A stretch of 32,580 nucleotides of DNA from Echinostoma caproni (Eukaryota; Platyhelminthes; Trematoda; Plagiorchiida; Echinostomatidae), in contig UZAN01040803.1 of assembly GCA_900618425.1 (NCBI GenBank), positions 1 to 32,580 on the forward strand. Reading direction: 5' to 3'. Each line of letters begins with the position of its first letter. Position 1 is the first letter of the stretch. Under the pieces are notes generated by a model. It was given only the letters and a program-made list of their open reading frames with translations. It was not told the origin of the DNA and ran no database searches. The position numbers were made by a program, and so were the translations under genes. Below, one piece after another: positions 1 through 11,120 of this stretch.

Positions 1-326
1 GAACTGCAGAATCACTCAAAATGAAAACATGCGAAACGCTATCACCTAGTGAATGCTTTTCGGGGAGGAAAAGGAGGACAAAATACGAAATGATGCTCCC
101 TCAACTATCGGCAAATCCTAGTTGTATGACACCAATGAAAGTTCAAAAGCCACAACCAAAAGGTGGATTCAATATTGGCGACAAAGTGTATGCAAAAGAC
201 GTCAGAACACCTCGTCAAAAATGGACTCCAAGATCTGTAACAGGACAACGAGAACAAGTTGTATACGAACTGCAAATAGAAACAGAACAGTGGATCAGAC
301 ACGCAAATCAGCTACGAAGAAAGTAA
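1..326 (+). pseudogene. Ty3/Gypsy-type pol fragment, integrase C-terminal region
   Basis: The open frame at 21-326 (101 codons, continuing upstream of the window without a clear start) reads as the end of an LTR-retrotransposon integrase. Seen: a 'SPSECFSGRKRRT' stretch (residues 9-20), which matches the conserved 'TP-E-LFGR--RT' motif after the catalytic core; 'FNIGDKVYAKD' (50-60), the first strands of the integrase C-terminal barrel; 'KW-P-SVTG' (67-75); and 'WIRHANQLRRK' (91-101), the usual end of that domain in Gypsy-type elements. The DDE catalytic core lies outside the window. The first Met is internal to the domain and is not a real start. The function in an intact element would be insertion of the cDNA. 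The fragment ends in a stop at 324-326, so it is probably a dead copy, although the pol tail may once have run further. Confidence 0.75.
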
Positions 327-1063
327 AATCCAGATGGGCGCGGAGCTATCATTCCTGATGATCATACATGCCAGTGGTTATATGATGTTCCAACACACGC
401 CGCACGACCAAAATACACACAACCGCAAATGTTGGATTTGGTTACTCAACGAAATGGCCACCTGCCAGTATCTAGATATCCTCATCGTAATAGATGTTTC
501 ACATAGCCACTCCAGGTAAACCCAGGAATGAACATATACTGGATTCATTATACCAAATTTGGTTGTAAAATAAGCAAAATGGTAAATTTATTTTTACTTC
601 CTCTTTTTGAAAATACAACTACACAATCAATTTTCAGGAAGGAGGCCGTGGTTATACAAAGGAATATAAAGAACTAAAGAAGATGGTCAGCGGTGGACTG
701 GTTCGGACACGGGAATTCTGCGTCACGTTTTTGAAACTGTTTCATTATTGGTGTCACTCAGGTGCTCCTAGTTACCGAGTCACCTACGATTAAGTTTGGT
801 ACACAGTTAAAAATGTTACTTAAATAAATGGGTAATAACTCAAATGGTGTTTGTGCGGCTATTGTGTGCTATACCTCATTTCAATATTTGTTATTTTACA
901 TTTTTCAAGGCCCCAAATTTCTTGGCTGACCTCAGTCCCACTAATGAAAAAACATGCAAGTAAACTGACTTTTATTCCTCAGGTGAAAAATTCAACTCCA
1001 CGAGTTCACTTAACCCGATTAGCAGTTATCAAGTGCCTGAGGAGAGAGGGAGTACAGCCCTGA
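327..1063 (+). mobile_element. Probable 3' tail of the Gypsy-type element with purine-rich tract
   Basis: After the integrase stop the same frame continues as a charged, proline-rich tail to about 510, as expected for the end of a pol polyprotein, but with stops. A purine tract, tgaggagagagggag (1038-1052), translates as 'LRREG' in a 70-codon frame (851-1063). Purine tracts of this sort prime plus-strand DNA synthesis just before a 3' LTR. The next bases (tacagccctgacgaacacc) would then be the start of a decayed LTR, but no TG terminus is seen. The distance between integrase and tract (about 700 bp) suggests extra inserted sequence. Assignment to the same element as the integrase fragment is inference. 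Confidence 0.4.
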
Positions 1064-1138
1064 CGAACACCGTATTCTGTTCTAAAGGTGAATTTGTTGT
1101 GTACATGGTAAATGAAGCGTGAACTGAAAAGCTAGGAG

Positions 1139-1180
1139 GCACTGGACAGCTGTTTCGACTTGTTAGGGTTTCATCAGCAG
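1139..1180 (-). ncRNA. Hammerhead-ribozyme-like motif, copy 2 (inverted arm)
   Basis: Read on the minus strand: a perfect CTGATGA core (1177-1171), a 14-base helix II block (1170-1157), then GAAACAGCTGTC (1156-1145), which gives an intact GAAA, a perfect palindromic helix III and a C at the cleavage site, then CAGTGC (1144-1139). The catalytic core is intact here, unlike copy 1. What is damaged is helix II, where only about two pairs remain, and the 5' strand of helix I, where CTG still pairs with CAG but an insertion disrupts the rest. The damage in copies 1 and 2 is complementary, which supports a shared functional ancestor. Confidence 0.65.
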
Positions 1181-1315
1181 GTTGTGAATGTTTCCAACCG
1201 AGTCATAAACCGGAGGCTTGTGCTGAGATGAGCGAGCTCTGTGGCCTGCAACAAGCTCGCAAAGATAGGTTGTGCTATATAGTGTAAATTAAAAATGAAA
1301 AGCGGTCTGATCAAC

Positions 1316-1380
1316 TGGCTGGTGGCCCACTGAGTAGCATGCTTGCATTCTGTCCGTGAGGTCCCGGGTTCAATCCCCAG
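1316..1380 (+). ncRNA. tRNA-derived SINE head with pol III A and B boxes
   Basis: A-box-like tggcccactgag at 1323-1334 (consensus TRGYNNARNNGG, imperfect) is followed about 35 bp later by a B box, ggttcaatccc, at 1367-1377, which matches the GGTTCRANYCC consensus. The spacing is that of a tRNA gene. The acceptor stem does not close, so this is a tRNA-related promoter and not a working tRNA. It lies directly 5' of the hammerhead-like motif on the same strand, so a pol III transcript starting here would include that motif. Confidence 0.7.
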
Positions 1381-1396
1381 TCGGGTCGATGGATTC

Positions 1397-1441
1397 GCAC
1401 TGCCGGTGAGACCCAACCAGGTCGAAATAGCTGTCCAGTGC
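1397..1441 (+). ncRNA. Hammerhead-ribozyme-like motif, copy 1
   Basis: Helix I is GCACTG (1397-1402) against CAGTGC (1436-1441), 6/6 pairs. The core is ccggtga (1403-1409) in place of CTGATGA, so two core bases are changed. Helix II is GACC (1410-1413), loop caacca, GGTC (1420-1423), 4/4 pairs. GAAA is intact (1424-1427). The helix III block is atagctgt (1427-1434), a near-palindrome of the parental acagctgt, followed by C1435 at the cleavage position. The fold is a type I hammerhead with a very short palindromic helix III, the form that in other repeats works best as a dimer. The U4-to-C and A6-to-G changes fall in invariant core positions, so this copy is probably inactive. Confidence 0.7.
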
Positions 1442-1466
1442 TTCCTAGCTTCTCGATTCACGCTTC

Positions 1467-4252
1467 TTTGGTCATATAATCGCTGAATTCATCTTTGAAG
1501 TTGAAACCAACCCCGCATTACTCACTGTATTTTGGACTGAACTAGGGAGAAAGATTGTCATAAGCCCTAATAGGGCTTTGGCTATATGTGTACAGGGATT
1601 TAATATAAATATATGGATATAAATTAACTTCTCTGACGTCCTCAAAGAAGGGGTAGCATCAGAGTACGGAGTGGTTTTTGGCGTCTAAAGATACAGAAAT
1701 AAATGATTCTAGGTCTACAAATAGAGTACAGCATTTGGCATTTGGCAAACCATGAATAAATGGTCGACGCAACCTCGACTACAGCTGAAATTGGTTTGAT
1801 TCTCTGGGTTCTCCTGCCTCAGGCAATCAATTGAGCATAATGCCAGTGAAAAACTTAGAGACTATGTAGGTCTGTGCTTTTCACAAGAGAATATATTGTC
1901 TCTCTTATCAATCGGCAGATTGACTGAACCATACATTCAGCTGGAACTTGTTTAATTTGTTATAATGAACCCAGAATTATCGTCAAATGTTTTGTTTCCT
2001 TTATGCATGTTATGCCGTGGCCTTTAAAGGAGCGCTGAATTTGCCAATAAATGATGAACGGACAACTGGCTTGTTTGCAAATTTGACTTCTCAACTCTGA
2101 CTAGACGGAAAAATTGGTGACTTTTGTTCATAACTGCAGTCTTTCATCTTTTCCATACTTAGCTGCTAGTGGTTTCTCGTGATGATTCCTCTAACCATTG
2201 ATGTGCTGACATTTAAAGGATTTGCGCGTAGCCTAAGAACGGCTTTGCTAGGGTCCAGCTAGGCACCCGAGGTCGTAAATATCTGTTGTTGTTGTTTAAA
2301 TCATCCATTTTCAGCAGTTATGTTTGCAGTTTTTTTTCAGACAGGCTGAATTTGGCTAGTCACAGAGATTTCATATTTCAGGTCCCGCTTTGCAAGTCAA
2401 GTAAGTGACGAGAGTCCGCCTTCAACGGATCTCACATGAAATTTAGGTTTTGCGACGAACGTATCCCCGTATTTTCTTGTTTCGCCTTGTAAACCGATTC
2501 CAGAGAATTAGAGCTACGAGACTTACCCTCCTGATCGGAGATGATCAGACCAAGGGTACACAGAAAAAACAGTCCGTATACAAAAGGCACTAATCAGTGA
2601 AAGTCGCAGTCTTGAATGGATCCCCGCCGACGGGAGCTGATGGCAACGTGACCGGTCTAGGTCCATTATTATGACGGGTTAGAGTGTTTTCATACAAGGA
2701 GGTATCGAAGTTTCTGACTTGTTAGGAGCAATCGGTGAACAGCACAAAGTTAAAGCAGGCAATCCACGAACGGTTGGTTGTGACTGTATGTGGATCACCT
2801 AAGTGCCTTTCTAGTTAGTACATGGATGCAACTTGATGTGATCAGAATCTACGTCAGAGATGAACAGTTCTGAGGTATTTATCAAACATTTTTAGGTCAG
2901 TTTACTTTTGAGAAATGTGATTTCACTTGAAGGAACACGAAAACGATGCGATTATTATGGCAAACTTCTTCCCCCTGCATGCAGTCTCTCAGCGAAATTT
3001 CCAACAGCTTTCGAGGAAATACGCTTCTGGTGTGAACGTTGCACGCATAACCCTAGTAGGTTAATCGTACTAGATTTTTCTGGAGAGGTCGTAAAAGTTT
3101 TTAACCTAAATAATAAGAGATCACCAATTTAGAGACGCAAAAAGAACACGTATTCTAAAGTAGACGGCTGTCCATGTCCGAGAAGAGGTTTAAGTCACCA
3201 TCACACGGACACAGAAAGGCTGAAGTTCCACCACTATCATTCCTATTCTTTATTTCTGTACATTGTTGAACAAATCATATTTCTTCACGATTTATTATTG
3301 AATTATTTAAAATATTTATAACAATAAAAGACTATTTAACATCCTTTAATTTAGTGACCCTTTGAAGTAATCAACATGCGTCAAAGATAATTCCTACCAT
3401 GCCGTCCACCTCCCAATCCCACCCGCCGAAATCACACAATTCACACGGAACAAGCTTAAGTTCTGATGGCAGAATCAGCCATATCCGGTTTTGTGAAACT
3501 GGGACAGAAAACAATAAAAAATAATTCTCATTTGAATAATCATTTGTTTCTTTTCCTCTTTTCTATACAAATTAATGTAATATAAAATGTGATGTATTAA
3601 CCAGTTGATGAGTCACCGAAGAAAGCTTTTTCGATAAACTGTGTTTTTCATTCAATATGTGTCACTGGCATATTCCGGGAATAATACGCAACGATAAATA
3701 AGTCACAGGTTTATTTACTTTTTAGGTAAAACGAACTAGTGCAACCATTATCTGTCAAAAAGTATTACTTTCGATCAATTAATGAGATCATTGAACGGCT
3801 GTTTAGTCATCAATAAAACTACCGAGCAGTGAGTAATGCTTGTGTCCTTCGAAAGTGATTTATCAAATAAAATTTAAAGTTTGGTCTCTCTAACCTATGA
3901 ATCCAAGGGTAATGGTTTCTGTGCAAAACTTGAAACGTTTTGGTTACAATTTCTTCAGGACCGTAACAGTACGCAATAGTGACCAACAACAACCAGAGAA
4001 GGGGGAGGGCTCTATGACACCTTTGGTTGTGCCTCACGCAACAATGTGGCACGTAACACTGCATTGCATTAGGGAATACTATGACATATGCAAACCGTGA
4101 TTATGTCCACAAATTCTACCGTAACCATAACGTAGATGCACATCACTGGGAGGCTAACCCATGAGCGCTTAAACTTTAGACAAGACCGGATTACATGATT
4201 CTTTTGAATGGTAGATGGTGTGGCCTAAAACGGACTGATTTGTGTTCATACA
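1467..4252. other. No recognisable gene
   Basis: Frames here are short (74 codons at 2908-3132, 81 at 3819-4064 minus, 67 at 3897-4100) and show no motif I recognise. There is a short (tgt)n run near 2283-2292 and an AT-rich stretch near 3240-3340. No tRNA, no LTR pair and no transposon motif was identified. It is best read as intergenic or intronic sequence with old unrecognised repeats. Confidence 0.5.
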
Positions 4253-4498
4253 TGTCTGTGGCCAAATTGATTGAACGATCGATCGGTTGATCGACTGACT
4301 GACTGTTTGAATGCTGGCTTTACGGCATTCGCAGGTAGTGCGACGTGTGAACCGGAGTCAACCTGCCTTCCTTCCTACACGGTGATCGTTCCTGCTTGTT
4401 TTCCGGTTTGTGAACCGACTACATATTTGCTGTTTGCAATAAACTTACTGCTTAACTCGTTGTGTGCTCATTTTACCTAATTAATTTGGAACACAACA
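4253..4498 (+). mobile_element. Possible solo LTR (weak)
   Basis: The segment starts TGTCTGTGGCC, contains an AATAAA signal (4438-4443) about 55 bp before its end, and ends ...GGAACACAACA, the TG...CA outline of a Gypsy-type LTR of about 246 bp. A 69-codon frame at 4271-4480 lies wholly inside it and has no recognisable motif. No target-site duplication is seen (flanking bases differ), and no second copy occurs in the window, so the call rests on composition and layout alone. Confidence 0.3.
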
Positions 4499-5081
4499 GT
4501 AGGGCAAACCGTGGGGACTATTTCTACAAACACAGTGCTTCATTGCAGACCTGGGGTTTGTAACATAGGATAAAAACACAGAAAAAATATGTTACGGATA
4601 GAAAATTACGATCAGCTGTTAAGCGGTGCCTTGGAATGAAGCTAAAATTGCAGCCTCTGTCATGGTGATAGCTCAAGCACAGTTCACGTGGGTTGATGGA
4701 ACATTCTTATTAGAAATACAATAAAAATCAAGGTTTCGGGTTACAGTGAGTCCACAAAAGGATAAATTTGATCACAATGATTATGTTCAGCAGAAAATGT
4801 TTGGCACTTTGGTTGAGTAATATATTTGAATGTCTAGTTTAGGTCAACTAGAAGATCTGTTAAGAAGATAGGTGATGGCATATTCCCTGCCAAATTTTGT
4901 CTTAGTTAGTAGGACTGAGTCCGTGAGTACAAAAGCCACGTGTTCGCTCACTTTTGTTCAGTCAAATATCGTTTCGTCCGATCTATGTGCTTGTTAACAC
5001 AGCAGTAAATGAACCGGTAGACAAAGAGTGCGGCACGATAATCAATGGGATTGTTAGAGTGAGAATGGAATTTCCGATCTC
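4499..5081. other. No recognisable gene
   Basis: AT-rich sequence without an open frame of note and without recognisable repeat ends. Confidence 0.5.
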
Positions 5082-5090
5082 TATAAAAGG
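5082..5090 (+). promoter_or_regulatory. TATA-box-like site
   Basis: TATAAAAGG is a full match to a strong TATA consensus. About 25-35 bp downstream lies tcataca (near 5115), a possible initiator, and about 110 bp downstream a 71-codon open frame begins (5194). It could be a gene promoter, the promoter inside an old LTR, or chance in AT-rich DNA. Confidence 0.3.
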
Positions 5091-5193
5091 CTCACTCGAC
5101 GCTCAATTGAGCTGTCATACATGTACAACTTAGAGTGAAAATTTAATTGCGAGAGATGTAGTTAAATGTAATTCACTTTAAAACAAAGAAACA

Positions 5194-5409
5194 ATGTGGA
5201 CTGCTTCACGGTCGACCTGTGATTTGTTTTCCAAAGTGGTTTGTTGGCGTGTTCAATCACAAGTTCAGAACTTCATTGGCTCGGATGTTTTCGCCGTTAG
5301 ATTCTGTTACGTTTGGAAATTCGGAAAAGGTACACATGCTCCAATTCCTGTGGAACAGTGTCTGCACCAAACCGTGCTTGTAATCAGTCAAAATCAAACT
5401 GAGGAATAA
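5194..5409 (+). CDS. Hypothetical 71-aa ORF or first exon (unrecognised)
   Basis: The frame opens at an ATG in a purine-rich context (aaacaatgtgg, A at -3) downstream of the TATA-like site and ends in a stop at 5407-5409. The protein is rich in aromatic residues and Cys, with no membrane segment or motif I recognise. A donor-like site, aaaag|gtacac, falls near 5326, so the coding part could be a first exon. Frames of this length are expected by chance, so it is listed only because it sits behind a TATA-like site. Confidence 0.15.
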   Translation: MWTASRSTCDLFSKVVCWRVQSQVQNFIGSDVFAVRFCYVWKFGKGTHAPIPVEQCLHQTVLVISQNQTEE

Positions 5410-8400
5410 CATAAAAGGAGCGCTCTAGAATTCATTTCGTTGAATGTGAAGTTGCTCTGTTTTGTCTGAAGGCATTGAGAACAAAAAATGTCTGACTTTA
5501 TTAAACTGATACTGATAATCTTTTGTGCAAGGCGGAATGATTTGACTGAACGGGAACAATGAAAGAAAATAATTGGATATAAGAGCTACCCTTCAAACAC
5601 AATGAAGTTTCTTCCCTAAAGCAAGTGGTCAAAGAAGAGTCAGCAATGACGCTAGCTAACCAGTTCTGGGATAGTAAAATGATCTGGCTAAATGTGGAAC
5701 ACGGATATTTCTCGCGAAGTTCCGATAACTTCTTAATATACAAAGATCTCCAATTCAGAAGTAATTATTCAAAGCATAAGAGGATGTGATGTTGAGTGTT
5801 TTATGGAAAATAGTATTATTGTTTGTAAGAAAATGAGGTAACAAACATTCTCAACTACTCTTACAGGAAATACTGATGAAAATAGATGCAACATGTTTTG
5901 AGTATTCATATGTGTACTTGCATTAAAGTTGTCGAAGGTTTAAGAATACAAACCAGATTTTAAAGAAGAAATGTGAAGCTTTTTCATGCAATCGAGAACA
6001 TCCAGGAACCACAGAGCATACTACCGGGAAGCCGAATGTCAGTGGCATAAACGTTAATTGTTTTTCTATTTACATGGGTAGTGTTTTGTAAATCGGAACG
6101 CAACTTGGGTTACTCTCGGTAAAACATATTTTGTTAGCTGAAAACAACACAAAGTGGTAAACGAAAATCAAGGATGACACACACACAATATATAGCAGGG
6201 TGACTAAGTCAAAAATAACAAGAACCAGCACCAGCATACAAATGACCGGATGTTTATTATTTTACTTTATATATGATAGCTGATGCGAAAGAACCACATA
6301 TTACAAAATGATTGTGGGATCGGACGATGCAATATTTTCAGCAGGAGCAACGGCAGCAGCAGCTTGATCACGCAAATGTTTATTTGTACACCTTCCTGTG
6401 CACACATGTATATTTCACGTCAGTTTTCAGTTGACCAAGAAATGGCCTTGCCTAGACGCTTATTCGATAGCGCAGTCGCTGGCACAAACTCACCTGAAAT
6501 GAGTTCGGATACGGGAATTTTTAACAGTTCCCGCAACAGTTTCGCAAGTTCTGTTTTGTGCCTCGTGCACATACGCATAAATAATGAATAGGATACAAAA
6601 AACGCACACGACAGAAGGAGACAAGGAAAAATTTTAAAATCTCTTGGTGACCATAAAACACTGTTCTCATTCAGAAGACGTCTGTTATTATGGCGATTTC
6701 ATTCAAAGACCAAAAGGAGGTAAAGCCAGCCAGGCTCAGGATGACTAAAAAAACCTGACATTGATCCGGAACAGTCTTCCAATACTGAACACATCTCTTA
6801 TACGAGTGAACGAACACAGACACAATGCTCTTACTATGTGTGAAGATACCATTCACCCACTTGAATCGAGCAAACGCGAAAAAGTGCGATAATTAATCAA
6901 CCCAGGAGACAGAAGGCACAAGCAAGTGGCTTGCGAGTCCTGATTAAGAACCTACAATCATTTTCGCTTCGTACTTGGTCAGAAAGAAACAAACGCACTA
7001 ATAATAGCCTAAAGTCGTGAGGCAATCGCAATTAAAACAATAAAAATATGCACATTTGAAGTATATTACAACAAAATGTGTAACAAAAGTCGCATCGCAA
7101 TTACATTTCATATTAGACGATTCATCAGTTCAAAAATGCTAAGATGGAGCAGCGAAGAGATCTTCGACCAGACGTCCTATGCAAGTAGGCTGGGTAAACT
7201 TCTACTCATTTTAACATGGAAGGCTGGAGGAGGTGGAAGAAAATGATAAACACGTCCAGTATTGTAATAAATCCCGTTTACACGGTTTTTGATATGAAAG
7301 GACAGTCAAGCATGTCCAGAATTTGTGCCATTCAGTTTCCGGAGGAATAGACACAACGAGGCTCAAGGTTGGTTGCCTCTTTTCAGGCATTGCTTTACAA
7401 ATCTTATGAGACTAGGTTTGTTTATTTGTCCCCAGATGGACAGTATCACATGGTGCCGTGAAAAACAATAAATGAATATCCCTTCAATTTTGACAAGAAC
7501 GGTGCAGTTTTCACACTTTTACGTGTTTGAAACATTTTCAGATACATTTTCATTTCATTTGACTGTCATTTTTATGTTTTAAAGCGTGTATGCGTAATTT
7601 CTCAATTATATGAATGGCAATCAAAATGAAAATTGAATGTGTCGCCACATTGTAAGCAGTACCAAACTCCAATTTTTTAAAAGTTCCTATATAACTTTGT
7701 GGATTAAAAGCTCTGTTCTGTAAGTAACTACATAGTTTTAATACAAAGAGTGTGGCGAGTTTAAGCATCATGAGGAAATCATGTGTTTACCAGGACCACA
7801 ATAAAGATCTACGGGAAATGGGCTAGATCTAACGACAAATCAAGATTCTCAGGGCGATATTTCACCCTTGTGCCATCCCGTCACTAACACGTTTGACTTC
7901 GCTACCAGTAGTCTAAAAAATGATTCAGTATCCAACCCTGGAATGATCAGGTGTAGACTAACGGATCATCAAAACAAAGTTCACGGTGCCAATTAACCCC
8001 ATCATATAATGAGAGTTGGTAGGATAGACCACAAATCATTCAGCTCACCAGACACCAAACCACACCACGCTCACACACGACGAAACTTCCGTTGATTTAC
8101 GATCCTTTCCTTTGAGTCCGTTGATTGTAAACCCTATGTTGAGAAAGGTTACCCACGCTAACCGAAGCGTTGGCGAATACAAATCTCTGTCGAAGTATTT
8201 GTGTTATCTGCATTATAACTTTCACAATAAAATCAGGTGGACGACTTTCAAATTGTCCCCGTAAGAATTCGACAAAATGTAGTCTCCTTAATCTGAAATG
8301 CTACTGGTTGAATCTGGCTAAATGATGTCGTTTCATATGTCCTCTCAAGCTAAGGGCAGTCAATTAATTCGTCACATTCCACGCACACAAGTTAGGCTTC

Positions 8401-9979
8401 CTGGTGGACATTAAGCTCGGTCAAATTTCAATCTTCCATTGAAGGTAGATTAGACAATACTCCTTTTCCAAAATCCCAGCAATGTGCTAGAATCTAAGGA
8501 ATACCATGCCTATTTTGTGGGTTGTACTGAGAAGGATAGGTTTACAACTCCGAGAAGACTAAGGGTTTGGGAGTTCTGAATGGCGGTTTTACAACAAAAA
8601 GCACATGCTTGCCGGCTCCTTGGCTTGTCCTCATTACCTTCAAACATATTCCCATCATCCATGAGCGCAGGAGTCATTCCGTAGCTCAGCACCACATTTC
8701 AGAGTAGATTAATACTCATTCATGGTGATCGGACGGCGTCATGAGCAATGTTATCCTCATAATCCTCTTCGAACTCTTTAAGATCGTACACACGTTTCAC
8801 AGGTGATGATAAACCATCCCGGTTCTTCGGCAGTATTCCCATGCTCAACCATGCCCATTAACTGATACTCTTTTCAGCCACGGTGTGTGCGAATGTCCTA
8901 GGGAGAGTTTCACTGTTCTCGCAAAGATTTCCTGTCCCCAGCACAGTTCTCCTGCTTCAAAACACACCTTTCATGCTTAATTTCGAACGGGAGCAACTCT
9001 TATATGTAGCCCTCTCCCCCGTGTTGTCCAAAGTAACATTCCCTTTAGGTTGAACAGTGTATAACTGCAGTCGTGGTTTTTATTCAAAATATCCTTTCAA
9101 CGATACTGTTTGAAACCAACTCATCACTTAAAACCGAGAGTTTTACAAGAACTTTATTCATCAATCACAAGCTGAATAAGAGCAAACAAGACTACGTATC
9201 ACATATTCGGTTACCCTTTTTGTTGTCGTTCCTTAACAAATTTATTCCTGAAAAATATTTCCGTAATAAATCAATTATCTAATTGGTTTACATTTTCTTT
9301 TTGGCAGGAACTTTGCTGATCAACGATTAACGAATAGCCAGTGTTTTATTCGGTTTATCGAAGTGGGAGAGCAAAATTTGAGTGTCTTCATAACTTATGA
9401 ACAAGAGATATATTCTGATAAGTTCTTTTTCAAGCATAACCATGTCAAGTTTTGAGATGACTGGCATTTTATTTTGAAGGGGTGTGAAAATAAATGTGAT
9501 TCAGAATGTGATTTATCTAATAGTTATGGCTATTTTAAAGAGTCACAAGGAAATTTTGCTCTAAGGCAAATGCTGGTTTGTGACTGCACACCAGAATAGT
9601 TTTGTAAATCAGAAATGGATGAAACGGTAGTTTTTCAAAGGTTTATCTGGCGTATCGAAATGTATGGTTTTTCGTATTTTCCCCCCATACTACTAGAAGC
9701 CTACCTACCAAACAAGAAAACAGTTCATGTAATCCTTCATTGAAGATTTCGTTTTATGTAGATGGTCACTGGAAAGTCGACAGAATACTTTGTGCATCAT
9801 TTTTATATATCTAACACCTAGTTCCCAAATCTCAAACAGGTGTCCTGATGGTACTGATTGCCATAAATCAAAATCGCGCATTCAACGCACTGCAAGCATT
9901 ACCTATATTCGACACACACTGTGAACAAAGGAAACAGTTTTACAAACGAAGTCATGATAATTTCTGATGCCTTAATAGT
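5410..9979. other. 4.6 kb without recognisable genes
   Basis: The longest frame is 102 codons (6283-6591, plus). It contains a CAGCAG-rich stretch but no identifiable domain. Other frames are 60-80 codons, AT-rich and scattered on both strands. No reverse transcriptase, transposase, tRNA-like or hammerhead-like motif was found on either strand. Old unrecognised repeats may be present. Confidence 0.45.
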
Positions 9980-10336
9980 TTGACTGGTATAGAATTACAT
10001 GTCAGAAAGTTACAAGCGGTGGTATTACTATGTATTCCTCTACGAGTGAGTGTATTGTACATCGGTCGCACAATAGCACATGGAAATGGGGTCACATGTG
10101 CCTATCCAATGTACCGACAATCGGTCTTGCACTTATCCTCCAACTCGAGCATCAGTGCACCGAGTACTCCAGCATCGGATCATGTGGATGGACACCGCAG
10201 AGTCCATTTCAGGGTTGTGGACCTGATGTGGAGCAGTTGTTACACTGGTAATCACAGCAGGATGCATTGTGAAGTATGAACTCGATGCGGAATGATTGCA
10301 CTAAAAGATCACATTGGTTTTTGAGGAGAGAGGGAG
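9980..10336 (+). mobile_element. Possible second LTR-retrotransposon tail with purine tract (weak)
   Basis: Two overlapping frames (99 codons at 9980-10279, 73 codons at 10030-10251) precede a purine tract, tgaggagagagggag (10322-10336), identical over 15 bases to the tract at 1038-1052. Both tracts read 'LRREG' in one frame (here inside 10276-10461). The identical tract and its frame suggest another Gypsy-type pol tail of the same family. The 99-codon frame has a Ser/Pro-rich part followed by 'RVHFRVVDLM', which would suit a pol tail but is not diagnostic. Confidence 0.3.
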
Positions 10337-10461
10337 CGTGTACGCATAGAGAAAATCACGGTCTACCGGAGATGGTCATGTATGACCTATTTTATTTCAA
10401 AGAAAAGGAGTTGAAGCCAAGGGAACAGTCACATTATCAAACCTGGACACCAACTCATTAG

Positions 10462-11120
10462 GTCAAGGGGTCAGATAAAACCTGTTACCATTATTATGAT
10501 AAAAAAAGCTTTCTTTAAATACCTCAGGTTAGAGTCACCAAATATGGATTAGAGTTTGTCAACATTTTGCTTTAAGAAACAATTAAAAGGGATAAATGAT
10601 TTTCAAACTTATAAATCGATGTGTTCTTCCCATTTTAATCTACTGTTATTGCCTGTATTTCGGGGATGTTTGATGAAAGACTTCAATGTTTTATGCTCAT
10701 GTTCTGTCAATCAATAATCATGTTTCTTTGTTTTCAATCATTGCTTCCACTTGGAAATTCGTAGACCAAAATCTATCCTACTATTTAACGTTTACTCATA
10801 GAATTTTGGGCTTTCCCCTCGTGGTCCTTGCACAATGCATGATTCTACAATCTGTTGTTCTTATCACCTAGCACTGTCTGCTTCCCGTCAATTCCATCCC
10901 TCACAAGTCGGTATAAGAACGTTTCCACCCGTATCCCGCACATAATGAAACAAGTACTCACTGGGTTGCTAGGAAATTCTGTTCTAAATTTAGCATATAG
11001 TCCATATTTGTTTTTTTTGGTTTTGACACTTTCCAGTGTGCATTCTTTGACTGAACACATTGGCCTCATAGACGTCATGTCAAACCCCGATCGGTGCGGG
11101 CCAAAGGAAGCAGTTTAACT
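10462..11120. other. No recognisable gene
   Basis: AT-rich sequence with frames of 61-87 codons overlapping on both strands and no motif. A T8 run lies near 11011-11018. Confidence 0.45.

Larger units (their letters stand above)
1114..1466. mobile_element. 353-bp repeat unit with inverted hammerhead-like ends and a tRNA-like core
   Basis: The left end (1114-1162, gaagcgtgaactgaaaagct...) is the reverse complement of the right end (1418-1466, ending ...agcttctcgattcacgcttc) with only a few mismatches over 49 bp. A looser match continues inward to about 1192 and 1388. Between the arms, on the plus strand, lies a tRNA-like pol III promoter (1323-1377) followed directly by a hammerhead-like motif (1397-1441). 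The left arm holds the same motif on the minus strand. A 95-codon frame on the minus strand (1174-1461) exists only because of this structure and is not taken as a gene. The unit is either a SINE joined to an inverted tail of a second copy, or a repeat that normally carries both ends. No target-site duplication was identified. Confidence 0.75.

Noticed and set aside
1316..1380. Functional tRNA gene
   Set aside because: The B box is good, but the acceptor and anticodon stems do not form, so it is a tRNA-derived promoter.
1174..1461. 95-codon minus-strand frame across the SINE/hammerhead unit
   Set aside because: It runs through the tRNA-like head and both ribozyme arms. Such frames are often predicted as proteins but arise from the repeat.
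3600..3632. ttgatgagtcaccgaagaaagc as a hammerhead core
   Set aside because: Helix II and helix I cannot be formed around it.
4271..4480. 69-codon plus frame as a secreted Cys-rich protein
   Set aside because: It lies wholly within the possible LTR, has no start context or motif, and ends at the AATAAA region.
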